The notes under the pieces are model-generated. The model was not told where the DNA came from, did no database searches, and saw nothing but the letters and a program-made list of their open reading frames with translations. 64,000 nucleotides of DNA from Bacteriovoracaceae bacterium UBA6153 (GTDB taxonomy: Bacteria > Bdellovibrionota > Bacteriovoracia > Bacteriovoracales > Bacteriovoracaceae): NCBI GenBank assembly GCA_002428265.1, contig DIUR01000012.1, positions 62,001-126,000 of the forward strand, in the 5' to 3' direction. Both the position numbers and the translations under genes were made by a program. Below are positions 17,421-26,514 of the stretch, piece by piece (within the stretch, counting starts at the first letter, position 1; every line of letters starts with the position of its first letter).

Positions 17421-18617
17421 CTAATCGTCAAACGACGGCTTCACTACTTTAGTTTCGAATGCAATATCTTGATCATCATCAATCAATTCATCATCATCAA
17501 ATCCATCAATTTCCGCTTCGTCAGTTTCAATATCCAGGTCTTTTAGAACATGGTTGAACGCTTTATCGTCAGCTAAATCGTGAATGATAGTTTCAATATA
17601 TTTCATCGGGTACTTGCGAACAAGCTCTTCGATGATAGCTGCAAGACGGCCTTCAGAAAGAATAAGTTGTTTTTTCTTAACGTCTTTCCAAAGCTTAATA
17701 TAGTGGTAACGGCAGTATCCAGAAGTCGTTGAAGGGTTATCACAACCACGAACAACACACTCATCACTTTCAACTTTAAAGAGTTCCATGCTTCTGATTG
17801 AGTTGAAAACGTCTTCAATTGAGAAATCTTCAGAAAGAGCTAAGATCTCTTCTGCAAGGTTTTCTTTAATATCGTCGTCGATAGCTGACTTGCTTTTCTT
17901 TCTAACTGGAATGATTTCTTCTTCTATGTCTTCATCGAAAGTCATTTTTACTTTTTTAGGAGTAGTTTCTACGAAATCATCTTCTTCTTCGTCTTCATCA
18001 ACACGTCTCTTGATCGGAGTTCCGTCTTCATCAAGCTCTTCTTCTTCAGCGTGAGAGCCTTTTTTGCCCTTTGCTTTTAGAAGTTCTTTTTCTTCTTTTT
18101 TAGAAAGTTTTTTAGGTGGCTTAGCTGCTTCTTTTGCTGCAACTTTAGCTGCTTTCGCTGCTTCTTTTTCAGCTATTTTTGCTGCCTTTACTGCTTCTTT
18201 CTCTTTTTCTTTTTGAGCTTTATCATTTTTCTTTGCAGCTTCAGCTTTTAGAGCAATCGCCTTTTTATCAACAACAGCTTTCTTACTCGCTTTTTCAGCC
18301 GTCTTATTTTTAGATGCTGCAATTTTCGCCTGAATTTTATTTTGAAGTCCCGCTTGAGACTTGTTCTTATTATCAGGTTTTTTTGCTACTGGTTTTTTAA
18401 CTGCTACAACTTTAGGTGCAACTTTCTTTGCTGCTGCTTTAGGAGCTGGTTTTGCAACCGGTTTTTTAGCAACTGGTTTTGCAACCGGCTTCTTAGCTAC
18501 TGGTTTTGCCATTGGCTTTTTAGCAGGAGCTTTAGCAACTGGCTTTTTTGCCGGTGCTTTTTTAGCTGCTGGTTTCGCTGCCGCTTTTTTAGCGGCCGGT
18601 TTTGCAGGCTTCTTCAT
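17421..18617 (-). CDS. histone H1-like Lys/Ala/Pro-rich protein with a C-terminal Cys/His domain
   Basis: The start at 18617 (MKKPAKPAAKK) is preceded by GGAGA at eight bases; a TTG ten codons upstream lacks this. About the first 95 residues are near-perfect repeats of AKKPVAK/AKPAAKK, as in H1-like DNA-compacting tails. A charged Lys/Ala/Glu segment (about 95-185) and an acidic stretch (EEEELDEDGTPIKRR) follow. The C-terminal domain (about 250-360) holds CVVRGCDNPSTTSGYCRYHY, a C-x4-C-x9-C-x2-H spacing that looks zinc-binding. The order suggests DNA contact through the tail plus a specific C-terminal module. The tail is low-complexity, so length variation between strains is likely. Confidence 0.8.
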   Translation of the reverse strand: MKKPAKPAAKKAAAKPAAKKAPAKKPVAKAPAKKPMAKPVAKKPVAKPVAKKPVAKPAPKAAAKKVAPKVVAVKKPVAKKPDNKNKSQAGLQNKIQAKIAASKNKTAEKASKKAVVDKKAIALKAEAAKKNDKAQKEKEKEAVKAAKIAEKEAAKAAKVAAKEAAKPPKKLSKKEEKELLKAKGKKGSHAEEEELDEDGTPIKRRVDEDEEEDDFVETTPKKVKMTFDEDIEEEIIPVRKKSKSAIDDDIKENLAEEILALSEDFSIEDVFNSIRSMELFKVESDECVVRGCDNPSTTSGYCRYHYIKLWKDVKKKQLILSEGRLAAIIEELVRKYPMKYIETIIHDLADDKAFNHVLKDLDIETDEAEIDGFDDDELIDDDQDIAFETKVVKPSFDD

Positions 18618-18677
18618 ACCAAGATTCTCCAAGATTTTTTTTATCAATTAATTACCTATCTAATTTCTTTAATTTTT

Positions 18678-19820
18678 CTACAGCCCTTTTAGTTCATTAG
18701 CTGCAATAACGATTCTTTGGATTTCAGAAGTTCCTTCGTAAATCTCAGTGATCTTCGCATCTCTAAAGTGGCGCTCAACCGGATACTCTTTTGTATATCC
18801 ATTTCCGCCCAAAACCTGGATAGCTTTCGTCGTAATATTCATACAAGCTTCTGATGCAAAAAGTTTTGCCTGAGCTGCTTCTTTTGAATACGGAAGATTA
18901 TTATCCTTTAAGTAACTCGCATGCATAATCAGAAGACGGCTGGCTGCAATTGATGTCGACATATCTGCCAGCATGAATTGAATGGCCTGAAGTTCTGATA
19001 TTGGTTTCCCAAATTGAATGCGCTCTTTCGAGTATTTTTTTGCATATCTAAAAGCTGCTTCGGAAATACCCAAGGCCTGCGCTGCAATTCCGATACGTCC
19101 ACCATCTAGAGTTGATAATGCAACTCCAAACCCTTTACCGATTTCACCGATAATATTTTCTTTCGGCACTTTTACTTTGTTCAACCAGATCTGAGCTGTC
19201 GTTGATCCTTTGATCCCCAGCTTGTCTTCAAGTTTTTGAACTTTGAATCCTTCAGACTTAGCGTCGACAATAAAGGCCGTCATCCCTTTGTGGTCAGATG
19301 TCTTAGTCGTCTTTGCCATAACAATAGCAACGCCTGCATCTTTTCCGTTAGTGATGAAATTTTTTGTACCAGTTAATTCGTAGTGATCCCCTTTGTCTTC
19401 TGCAAAAGTTGCAAGAGTTCCAGGATCAGAGCCAGCATTTGGTTCTGATAAACAAAAACATCCAATCACTCCACCTGAAGCTAATCCTGGAAGAAATTTT
19501 GTTTTTTGTTCAGTTGATCCATATTTTAAAATAGGCCACATACACAGTGATGTGTGGGCAGAGATTAATACACCAGTCGATGCACATCCGCGCGAGATTT
19601 CTTCGACGATAATCGCATAAGACGTGTAGTCCATTCCTGCGCCGCCAAACTCCTCAGGAATATAAGAACCCATGAATCCATTTTCATAAAGTTTATTCAC
19701 CAGGTCTTTTGGAATCTCTCCATCGTGGTCAATTTTAGCTGCCAAAGGCGCGACCTCAGAGTCGCTGAATTTTGAAACTAAATCACGAATTTCTTTATAC
19801 TGCGGGTCATACATGCTCAT
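18678..19820 (-). CDS. short-chain acyl-CoA dehydrogenase (butyryl-CoA dehydrogenase-like)
   Basis: A 380-residue flavoenzyme of the acyl-CoA dehydrogenase family. The FAD-binding block CFCLSEPNAGSDPGTLAT, the middle-domain GTKNFITNG, and the C-terminal QVLGGNGYTKEYPVERHFRD and EIYEGTSEIQR (with the catalytic-base glutamate) are all present. Length and sequence resemble the short-chain/butyryl-CoA group. It oxidises saturated acyl-CoA to enoyl-CoA with ETF as electron acceptor; no etfAB genes are in the window. It is the last gene of the run 21480-18678, 15 bases after the enoyl-CoA hydratase gene, so the three enzymes act on successive intermediates. Confidence 0.95.
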   Translation of the reverse strand: MSMYDPQYKEIRDLVSKFSDSEVAPLAAKIDHDGEIPKDLVNKLYENGFMGSYIPEEFGGAGMDYTSYAIIVEEISRGCASTGVLISAHTSLCMWPILKYGSTEQKTKFLPGLASGGVIGCFCLSEPNAGSDPGTLATFAEDKGDHYELTGTKNFITNGKDAGVAIVMAKTTKTSDHKGMTAFIVDAKSEGFKVQKLEDKLGIKGSTTAQIWLNKVKVPKENIIGEIGKGFGVALSTLDGGRIGIAAQALGISEAAFRYAKKYSKERIQFGKPISELQAIQFMLADMSTSIAASRLLIMHASYLKDNNLPYSKEAAQAKLFASEACMNITTKAIQVLGGNGYTKEYPVERHFRDAKITEIYEGTSEIQRIVIAANELKGL

Positions 19821-19835
19821 AATAAGTGTCCTTCC

Positions 19836-20639
19836 TTATTTACCTTTAAAGCTAGGTGCGCGTTTTTCAAGGAATGCGCGAGTTCCTTCTTTCATATCTT
19901 CAGATGAAAAGATCCCAGAAAATTGTCTCTTTTCTAGCTGTAAACCCTCAGCGATAGTTAAGTCAATACCTTCATTCATAACTTTTTTAGCAATTGATAC
20001 TGCAAAAGGTGAATTGCCAGAAATATGTTTCAGAGTTTTTAGTGCTTCGGCCATCATCGCTTCTTTAGAAGGAAAAGTCCTTACTACCAGCCCCATTCTT
20101 AGCGCTTCATCTGCTTTAATGTTTCTCCCTGTATAGATCAATTCTTTTGCGTTATTTCTTCCGACAAGTTTTGCTAGTCTTTGTGTCCCGCCGAAACCTG
20201 GAATTAACCCAAGCTTCACTTCTGGCTGACCAAATATGGCATTTTCAGTTGCGTAGATAAAATCACAGCACATTGCCATTTCACATCCACCACCAAGAGC
20301 GAACCCATTAACAGCGGCAATAACTGGAACCTGAAGAGATTCAAATAACATTGAAACCTGCTGACCAAGCTGGCCTAGTCTGTAAGCATCACTAGGAGTC
20401 ATGTCGCTCATCTCTTGAATGTCTGCGCCTGCGATAAAAGCTTTATCACCTTCACCTGTAACGATCAAACCCATGAGCTTGTATTCGCTGTCAGTATGAA
20501 GATCAACTAGAAGCTCTTTGAGTTCTCCAAGCAGCTCTTCATTAAGTGCGTTTAATTTTGTCGGACGGTTAATTGTCACCACTCCGAACTTTTCCTGCAT
20601 TTCAAATTTAATTGTGTTGTACGACTTATTTGTATTCAT
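19836..20639 (-). CDS. enoyl-CoA hydratase (crotonase family)
   Basis: A 267-residue crotonase-fold enzyme that hydrates enoyl-CoA to 3-hydroxyacyl-CoA. The oxyanion-hole segments are DKAFIAGADIQEM (near residue 65) and NGFALGGGCEMAMCCDF. One catalytic glutamate lies within the GGCEMA segment, and the other in FGQPEVKLGLIPGFGGTQRL. The start overlaps the upstream dehydrogenase gene by 14 bases, so translation is probably coupled. Position between the 3-hydroxyacyl-CoA and acyl-CoA dehydrogenases fits a short-chain (crotonyl-CoA) substrate, though chain length is not proven by sequence. Confidence 0.95.
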   Translation of the reverse strand: MNTNKSYNTIKFEMQEKFGVVTINRPTKLNALNEELLGELKELLVDLHTDSEYKLMGLIVTGEGDKAFIAGADIQEMSDMTPSDAYRLGQLGQQVSMLFESLQVPVIAAVNGFALGGGCEMAMCCDFIYATENAIFGQPEVKLGLIPGFGGTQRLAKLVGRNNAKELIYTGRNIKADEALRMGLVVRTFPSKEAMMAEALKTLKHISGNSPFAVSIAKKVMNEGIDLTIAEGLQLEKRQFSGIFSSEDMKEGTRAFLEKRAPSFKGK

Positions 20640-21480
20640 AAAATCCTCTTCCTGATTTGCGTCCCATTCTTCCAGCTAGTACATATTTTTTTAATAGCGG
20701 ACATGGACGGTATTTTGTATCTCCCAAACCTTCGTGGAGAACGTTCATAATAGCAAGACAAGTATCGAGTCCGATAAAATCAGCAAGCTCAAGCGGGCCC
20801 ATTGGCTGATTCGTTCCAAGCTTCATCGCTTGATCGATATCAGGGGCCGTTGCTACACCTTCATATAATGTATAAACAGCTTCGTTGATCATCGGCATAA
20901 GAATTCTATTAACTGCAAATCCTGGAACATCATTGGCACGGACAAAAACTTTTCCCATTTTTTCTGCGACGGCCGCCACAGTATTAAATGTTTCATCAGT
21001 CGTCTCAAGCCCTCTGATACCTTCAACCAGCTTCATTACTGGAACTGGATTCATGAAGTGCATTCCGGCCACTAATTGAGGTCTCTTTGTCACTGCTGCA
21101 ATTTCAGTAATTGAAATTGAAGAAGTGTTAGTCGCAAGGATTGCTCCCGGCTTTGCCACTTCATCAAGCTTTCTAAAGATATCAAATTTAATGGTTTTAT
21201 TTTCTGTAGCAGCTTCGATCAGGAGGTCACAGTTTTTAAGTGCGCTCATATCCGTTACTGTCGAGATGGATTTCATAGTCTTTTCAACAAAGGCCTGATC
21301 CCATTTAGCTTTTTCGACGCCCTTTTTAAGCTGGGCTTCAATAAAATCGACACCTTTTTTAAGGCCCTCGGCCGAAACATCGTAAATTTGAACTGTATAG
21401 CCACTCATTGCAGCTACTTGCGCGATCCCACGGCCCATTTGCCCTGCGCCAACAATCCCAATGGATTGAACATTTTGCAT
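20626..21480 (-). CDS. hbd: 3-hydroxybutyryl-CoA dehydrogenase
   Basis: A 284-residue NAD(P)-dependent dehydrogenase. The N-terminal Rossmann motif GIVGAGQMGRGIAQV is at residues 8-22. ATNTSSISITEIA and the catalytic-His region GMHFMNPVPVMKLVE follow, then the C-terminal domain with PMGPLELADFIGLDTCL and a final GRKSGRGFYEYK. The stand-alone short form with this ending is the butyryl-CoA-type Hbd rather than a fused FadB. It is the first gene of the three-gene acyl-CoA operon and is divergent from rpsT. Confidence 0.95.
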   Translation of the reverse strand: MQNVQSIGIVGAGQMGRGIAQVAAMSGYTVQIYDVSAEGLKKGVDFIEAQLKKGVEKAKWDQAFVEKTMKSISTVTDMSALKNCDLLIEAATENKTIKFDIFRKLDEVAKPGAILATNTSSISITEIAAVTKRPQLVAGMHFMNPVPVMKLVEGIRGLETTDETFNTVAAVAEKMGKVFVRANDVPGFAVNRILMPMINEAVYTLYEGVATAPDIDQAMKLGTNQPMGPLELADFIGLDTCLAIMNVLHEGLGDTKYRPCPLLKKYVLAGRMGRKSGRGFYEYK

Positions 21481-21637
21481 ATATACCTCGCTGTCTTATT
21501 TAAAAATCGTCCTAATGATACAAACCACAGACCGCTTTCACAAATAAAACCTTGCCAAGACTACCCATTTAGAATAAAAAATGAACTCACAAAATTAAAG
21601 CTTTTGGCAAAAAGTTAATTAACGGTAGGAGTTACTT

Positions 21638-21904
21638 GTGGCAAACCACAAATCATCAGAAAAAAGAGCAAAACAAGATATCAAAAAAAATCTTAACAAC
21701 AAAGTTAACGAGTCTAAAACTAAGACAGCTGTTAAAAAAGTTAGAGATGCAATTACTGCTGCAGATAAGACTTTAGCTGCTGATTCTTTCAAAGGCGCTC
21801 AAGCTGCACTAAGAAAACTTGCAAAAGCTGGTGTTATTAAGCCAAACGCTGCTGCTAGAAAAACTTCTCGTTTAGCTAAAGCTCTTAAGACTCTATCTAA
21901 GTAA
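21638..21904 (+). CDS. rpsT: 30S ribosomal protein S20
   Basis: An 88-residue basic protein with the S20 start ANHKSSEKRAKQDIKKN and the conserved GVIKPNAAARKTSRLAKAL end; it binds the 5' domain of 16S rRNA early in subunit assembly. The start codon is GTG, set by TAGGAG about eight bases upstream, an atypical start in this window. It is a single gene closed by the palindromic terminator at 21943. A leader of about 150 bases separates it from the divergent hbd gene. Confidence 0.97.
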   Translation: MANHKSSEKRAKQDIKKNLNNKVNESKTKTAVKKVRDAITAADKTLAADSFKGAQAALRKLAKAGVIKPNAAARKTSRLAKALKTLSK

Positions 21905-21935
21905 TTTTAAAATATTTTAAAGTGATTTAAATATA

Positions 21936-21966
21936 AAAAAAAGCCTCCTAATTAGGAGGCTTTTTT
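21936..21966. terminator. bidirectional terminator between rpsT and the GNAT gene
   Basis: A perfect 18-bp palindrome GCCTCCTAATTAGGAGGC (21943-21960) is flanked by an A-run and a T-run, so it works in both directions. The minus-strand acetyltransferase stop codon (21952-21954) lies inside the palindrome itself, an economical overlap of coding and termination signals. Confidence 0.92.
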
Positions 21967-22437
21967 CGTTTTCTTTTCCATTAAGACGACTTCGTCGTTT
22001 TCAAAGTTCTTACTCGCAGACAATCTTTTAAATCCCGCTTTCTCTAAAGCTTTCACAGCTCTGAAATTTGACACTGACGGGTCTGTTACAATTCTCGTAA
22101 ATTTTTTCGACTTCAACAAATCGTCCGTGAACTCTTTCACGAACATACTGCCCAGTCCTTTATTAACAAATTCTTCAACACCGATAAACTGGTCAATGCC
22201 GGCCGTCTTCGAATCAATCGAATAAGACTGGATATATCCAATCGGCTTACCTTGAAGGACAACCAAAAAAGGATTCACACCCTTCTCTTTAATTTTGCCT
22301 TCCATTTTTTTTCTGAAAGCTTCTAAATCATTTACTGTGTTCTCACTCCAAAACTCCTGCACATGCGGCTTCGTCAGCCACGAGTGGATTAAAGGAATGT
22401 CATCTGAGGAAATTTTTTTAAATGTAAAATTTTTCAT
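21952..22437 (-). CDS. GNAT family N-acetyltransferase
   Basis: A 161-residue GCN5-type acetyltransferase. The N-terminal half (IPLIHSWLTKPHVQEFW) resembles the aminoglycoside 6'-N-acetyltransferase/siderophore-acetylase branch. IDQFIGVEEFVNKGLGSMFV supplies the acetyl-CoA pyrophosphate loop (motif A). The C-terminal VTDPSVSNFRAVKALEKAGF matches motif B. The acceptor substrate cannot be predicted from sequence, and a role in drug modification is only one possibility. It is a single gene on its strand, with its stop inside the shared terminator. Confidence 0.9.
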   Translation of the reverse strand: MKNFTFKKISSDDIPLIHSWLTKPHVQEFWSENTVNDLEAFRKKMEGKIKEKGVNPFLVVLQGKPIGYIQSYSIDSKTAGIDQFIGVEEFVNKGLGSMFVKEFTDDLLKSKKFTRIVTDPSVSNFRAVKALEKAGFKRLSASKNFENDEVVLMEKKTKKAS

Positions 22438-22546
22438 ATACTAAAGATGGTATCAGAAATTTGAACGTCAAGGTTTGGGGAGGTCAAAATTCACACAAAC
22501 CTAACGATTTGATCTTCTATTGTTATTGCTAGTAAGGCACATTTCC

Positions 22547-25516
22547 CTACTTAAATGGAATGTTATGTTGCTTAAATGCGTTTTCAAATCTCACTCTTAA
22601 ATCATCAGGTTTATCTGAAGTCGCGATTGATTTTAAAGCATGCTCTCGAGCTTTAGATTCATTTTTTAATACGAGATACACTTCAACTAATCCACGATGG
22701 GCATGACTTGGCTCTCTGTTTTCCAGGATAGATAAATGAAATTGAGCTTCGGCCTCAGTAAGCTTATCTTCTTCAAATAATTTAAATCCTTTATAACGAT
22801 AGGCCCTTGCGAGCGTAAAATGGACAGCTCCATAATCGGCAATAGCAATAGCTTTTTTACAATAAGATATCGCTTCATCGTACTGATTGTTATTGTTATA
22901 ACAAACAGCGAGGTTACCATTTTCCCAAGCACCTAAAGGTCTTAAAGATTCCGCTTTTAGATAATCGGCAATACATTCTGTATGATTGTCTACAGATGAT
23001 CGAGCAGAAGCTCTCCCCGCATAGAGTGAGCCCTTATCATTATCGTTTTTAGACGCATTAAATGCGACATCAAAATATTCATTGTATCTTGCTACATCTT
23101 TAAACTCATTTAGCATTCTCATAATATTTCGTGCGTTTTGAAAATCAATCTTTGATTTATCTACTTTTAAAACCTGGTCATATAAAATGGTTTTAGCTTC
23201 ATCATTTTTTGCTAATGTATTTAAAATCATTATTTTTGTAAGCTTGATTGAAAGATCTTTAGGATCAGCTTCGGCACTTTTATTGATAAATTGCTCAGCT
23301 CGCTTCACTCCAGACATTTCATAATTTTTACCGGAAATGTATGATCCACGATAATAATATAGAGCAAGTGCTTGCAGAGAACCTGCATCTTTAGGATTTT
23401 CTTCAAGATTTTTTTCAAGCATTAATCTGGCATCTTCTTTAGTCAAACCATCAGGAATAATGTCTTCAATAGAGGCGTCAAGAATTTTAAATGCAAGTTC
23501 ACGACGGGCAATGATTTTCTTTTCGGGTGAAAACTTTGCAAATCCTTCTTCTTTTACTGCATTAATATCTGTGTGCCCCGTAGACGCTGGTGCACGACCT
23601 GAACTCTGAACTTTGGCAAGTTTAGAAATAGATTCAAAATTGTAGCTCACAGGGTTTGCAGCAAAACAATTTGAAATATTATTTGCGACTAATTGAAATC
23701 CATCGTTGGCATAATCTAAAGGAGTTAAAATTTCTTTTTTTACAACAAACTTATCTTTTAGATAAAATCCTCCTGGAGTTTTTTCAATTTTTCTTGAGGC
23801 ATCAACCCAATCAGATTCGATATCACATACAACTGGATAATTCCCTGTCATAAAAATATTTTTGTATTGGTATTCGACATTCATTGGAGGGACGAGTGAA
23901 ATATCTAAATCTCCCTTATCTTCTTTAGAAATTCTGCTAAAGATAGAGGCAATCGAAAGTGGTGGCAGTCTTAATGTATGTGCAAGTTCTATTTGGTTTT
24001 TAACTCCTAAGTTTTTTGCCATATATTTTGCATTTATAACCATATCTTTATATACTTTTTCTTCATTTTTAGAAAATTCAAAATCAGTCACAACTTTTGT
24101 TTCATTTACAGATATCGTTTTCATCATAGTATCTTGAATAGTTTGTGCATCCTTATTATTAATTGCATCCCAACTTATATAGGCATTTTCTCCAGTCGTT
24201 TTAACAACTGTAGCGACAGCGGCTTCAGTTGGCGAAGTAAAAATATACTCTTTCAAAATACCGAACGAATTTTTCGAATAATCAAGTTTAGGAATTTTTT
24301 CAAAAATAGGACCTGTCTCTCCTAATACAAACGCATTTCTATCACTTATGTCTTTTCTAATTTTCGTTCCTACAGAATATCCATTTGTTGGATCAACCCA
24401 GAAAACAACACCTTTATCTTCAACTCTCACAATCATATGATTAAAATAACTGATAGATGGAATATTCGATTCATTTACTTCTGCACTTCTATATGATCTA
24501 TCAACTAGTGCATAATTTGCATTTATATCCATCTCTTTTAGCATGGCCAACATGAGAGTTGAAAAGTCCTTACAATCACCAAATTTATCTTCAACAATCT
24601 TATTTAAAGGTTTCGGAATATATTTTCCCTGACCTCTCCAATCACCAAGATATCTGTATTTGGTCGTAACATATTTAAGCAACAAATCTAATTTTTTATC
24701 GATTGGTAAACTGGCAGGTATCGTTCCTACAACAGATTTGAGTTCCTGAGGTAGTGAGGTGGATTTAGCAGCAGGAAGTCTAACGTTAAATAGCTTTCTT
24801 AATGTATCCCACTTATCAATATTGGCAACTTCCAAACTTACTCTGTCTTTATTTGCAAGTGCACCTAGCTCTTCAACTAAAGTATTCGTAAATGGTCGTG
24901 ACATATGAGCTTCAAAAATAAAATTATTTTGCTTATCTTTATGCTGAGAAATCTTCAATAGACCAGTAAGATCTTTTGATTTGAAAAATAATTTCTTAGG
25001 AGACACTATTTTCAAAGAATCTTTTTTAACAAATAGATTTTCACCGTAAGAAAAAAAACCTGAGTAAAACTTACCGAACGCTCCAGGCTTTAGTAAAATT
25101 TTGTATTTTACGTTAACCTTTGATCCAACTTTTAGTTGCGAAAATGGAACTGCAATTTCATTAATATTTACTAACCCCTGATCTTTCGCTGCCACTGTAG
25201 ATTTCTGAATATTAGAATTATTAACCTTATGTATCTGTCCGCCATTATCGACCTGAGCAGACAAAACAGTGACTTCTTCTGTCGATGGATCAAAGCTAAT
25301 TTTATAGACTGCTAAATCCTGAACACCTTTTTCTTTTGTGATTTTATAATCCCAACTGATCGTATAAAGAGATGAACCATCATTATTTAAAATGACATCA
25401 GAATGAGTGCTTTCTACGATATAGCTAAAATCTTCTTCCCTCGCCATTCGGGAATGAGAAGTGATTGAATAAGATGAGATAACTAGAAGTAGTAGTAGTT
25501 TTATTTTCATAAACAA
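22547..25516 (-). CDS. exported DUF3857/transglutaminase-like protein with C-terminal TPR repeats
   Basis: A 989-residue protein with a signal peptide (MKIKLLLLLVISSYSITSHS; a two-codon-earlier ATG is possible). Residues about 50-240 look like DUF3857. A transglutaminase-like domain (about 265-380) has a complete Cys-His-Asp triad: KFGDCKDFSTLML, FNHMIVRVE and FWVDPTNGY. The last 330 residues contain TPR-like helical repeats (SLQALALYYYRGSY, YNNNNQYDEAISYCKKAIAI, HFTLARAYRYKGFKLFEE). Such proteins are periplasmic or surface-exposed in Bacteroidota and predatory bacteria and may act as cysteine peptidases or cross-linkers. The substrate is unknown. The gene stands alone. Confidence 0.85.
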   Translation of the reverse strand: MFMKIKLLLLLVISSYSITSHSRMAREEDFSYIVESTHSDVILNNDGSSLYTISWDYKITKEKGVQDLAVYKISFDPSTEEVTVLSAQVDNGGQIHKVNNSNIQKSTVAAKDQGLVNINEIAVPFSQLKVGSKVNVKYKILLKPGAFGKFYSGFFSYGENLFVKKDSLKIVSPKKLFFKSKDLTGLLKISQHKDKQNNFIFEAHMSRPFTNTLVEELGALANKDRVSLEVANIDKWDTLRKLFNVRLPAAKSTSLPQELKSVVGTIPASLPIDKKLDLLLKYVTTKYRYLGDWRGQGKYIPKPLNKIVEDKFGDCKDFSTLMLAMLKEMDINANYALVDRSYRSAEVNESNIPSISYFNHMIVRVEDKGVVFWVDPTNGYSVGTKIRKDISDRNAFVLGETGPIFEKIPKLDYSKNSFGILKEYIFTSPTEAAVATVVKTTGENAYISWDAINNKDAQTIQDTMMKTISVNETKVVTDFEFSKNEEKVYKDMVINAKYMAKNLGVKNQIELAHTLRLPPLSIASIFSRISKEDKGDLDISLVPPMNVEYQYKNIFMTGNYPVVCDIESDWVDASRKIEKTPGGFYLKDKFVVKKEILTPLDYANDGFQLVANNISNCFAANPVSYNFESISKLAKVQSSGRAPASTGHTDINAVKEEGFAKFSPEKKIIARRELAFKILDASIEDIIPDGLTKEDARLMLEKNLEENPKDAGSLQALALYYYRGSYISGKNYEMSGVKRAEQFINKSAEADPKDLSIKLTKIMILNTLAKNDEAKTILYDQVLKVDKSKIDFQNARNIMRMLNEFKDVARYNEYFDVAFNASKNDNDKGSLYAGRASARSSVDNHTECIADYLKAESLRPLGAWENGNLAVCYNNNNQYDEAISYCKKAIAIADYGAVHFTLARAYRYKGFKLFEEDKLTEAEAQFHLSILENREPSHAHRGLVEVYLVLKNESKAREHALKSIATSDKPDDLRVRFENAFKQHNIPFK

Positions 25517-25578
25517 TTATCGGCTTACAGCTAAAAATATTCAGAAAACTTCACACTCTTGAACGGCACTGGAACATA

Positions 25579-26514
25579 TTACTTGAGTAATTCTAATCTA
25601 AGTCTATCTTTGATTAGTTCTTCTCGTGACTTAGCCATGATTTCTAAATCTGAAAACATTCTCATGTATCCGACGACGAAGTCTCTGGACCACTTTTCGC
25701 TGACGACTAAAATGCTTTGGTCGTATTTAGATAGCTTTGGTTTCTGCCTTAATTCATCTGGTGCCAAAACTTTTGCCAGATGGGTTTGCATCATAGCAAA
25801 AAGAGCTCTAAGCCAGTCGTAATCGCGGTCGTCTTTTTTTAGGACTTCAGAAAAAAATCTTTTTGGATTTTCGTTGAAAATATCGATGAGCTCAAAAAAG
25901 TCCCAGCGTTCTTTTTTGACCATTGTTTTTAATTCATCGGGATTCACTGACCCATCTGGAAAATTCATCTTGATGGTATCAATAACCCAAAAGAAAGATT
26001 CAAACGTATGCTCCAGTGAATCCAGAACAAAGCGACTCACATCAGATGGCAAATTGATCTCACGGGCCTTCTGGCAAAACTGCCATAACTTAGGGCCTTC
26101 CCAGAACTTAGGTTCTTCTAAAACAAAACCGTGAACGCTTTTATCTTTTGTAAACTCAGTGAAAGCTTTATTGGTCTTAGTAAAAAAGATCAGCATGAAG
26201 CGCTCGCTCCAGTCGATCTGAGTTTCCAGTAAGAACTTTAAATTAGCGGCCGGAATATTTTCGCCATTGATAACTTGAATATGATCGAGTGTCGAAAAAA
26301 ACGAAAGATTCACAAAATGCTCTTCAATAAAATCGCGAGAAATGTCTGCGCCTGAATAAAGAGAAAATGGAATATCTTTTTTAGGAATGCGCTCAAGGAG
26401 AATGCGCTCGAGATAAGGATCTTCAACTAAAAAAGCATAAATGCCGGGTGTTTTAGGATCAATCGTCGCTGGAAACTTTGGAAGAAAATCCCAAGGCATA
26501 AGCTTAGAAAGCAT
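25579..26514 (-). CDS. holA: DNA polymerase III delta subunit
   Basis: HolA is the clamp-loader subunit that opens the beta sliding clamp. This protein of about 311 residues has the divergent delta layout: an N-terminal AAA+-like region (YAFLVEDPYLERILLERI, FFSTLDHIQVINGEN, WSERFMLIFFTKTNKAF) and a helical C-terminal collar region with LRALFAMMQTHLAKV. Its place directly after lptE matches the lptE-holA order of enterobacteria, which strengthens the call. The start is uncertain: ATGs end at 26547, 26514 and 26499. I use 26514 (11-base overlap with lptE), but none has a clear RBS. Confidence 0.85.
   Translation of the reverse strand: MLSKLMPWDFLPKFPATIDPKTPGIYAFLVEDPYLERILLERIPKKDIPFSLYSGADISRDFIEEHFVNLSFFSTLDHIQVINGENIPAANLKFLLETQIDWSERFMLIFFTKTNKAFTEFTKDKSVHGFVLEEPKFWEGPKLWQFCQKAREINLPSDVSRFVLDSLEHTFESFFWVIDTIKMNFPDGSVNPDELKTMVKKERWDFFELIDIFNENPKRFFSEVLKKDDRDYDWLRALFAMMQTHLAKVLAPDELRQKPKLSKYDQSILVVSEKWSRDFVVGYMRMFSDLEIMAKSREELIKDRLRLELLK

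Noticed and set aside
18342..18692. Cys/Phe-rich protein opposite the histone-like gene
   Set aside because: It is the antisense reading of the Lys/Ala repeats (AAA and GCT codons read in reverse), with no RBS or promoter, so it is a compositional shadow.
22547..25516. Several plus-strand ORFs of 63-91 codons within the transglutaminase gene
   Set aside because: They are scattered, lack ribosome-binding sites and coincide with the real gene's coding strand, so they are shadows.
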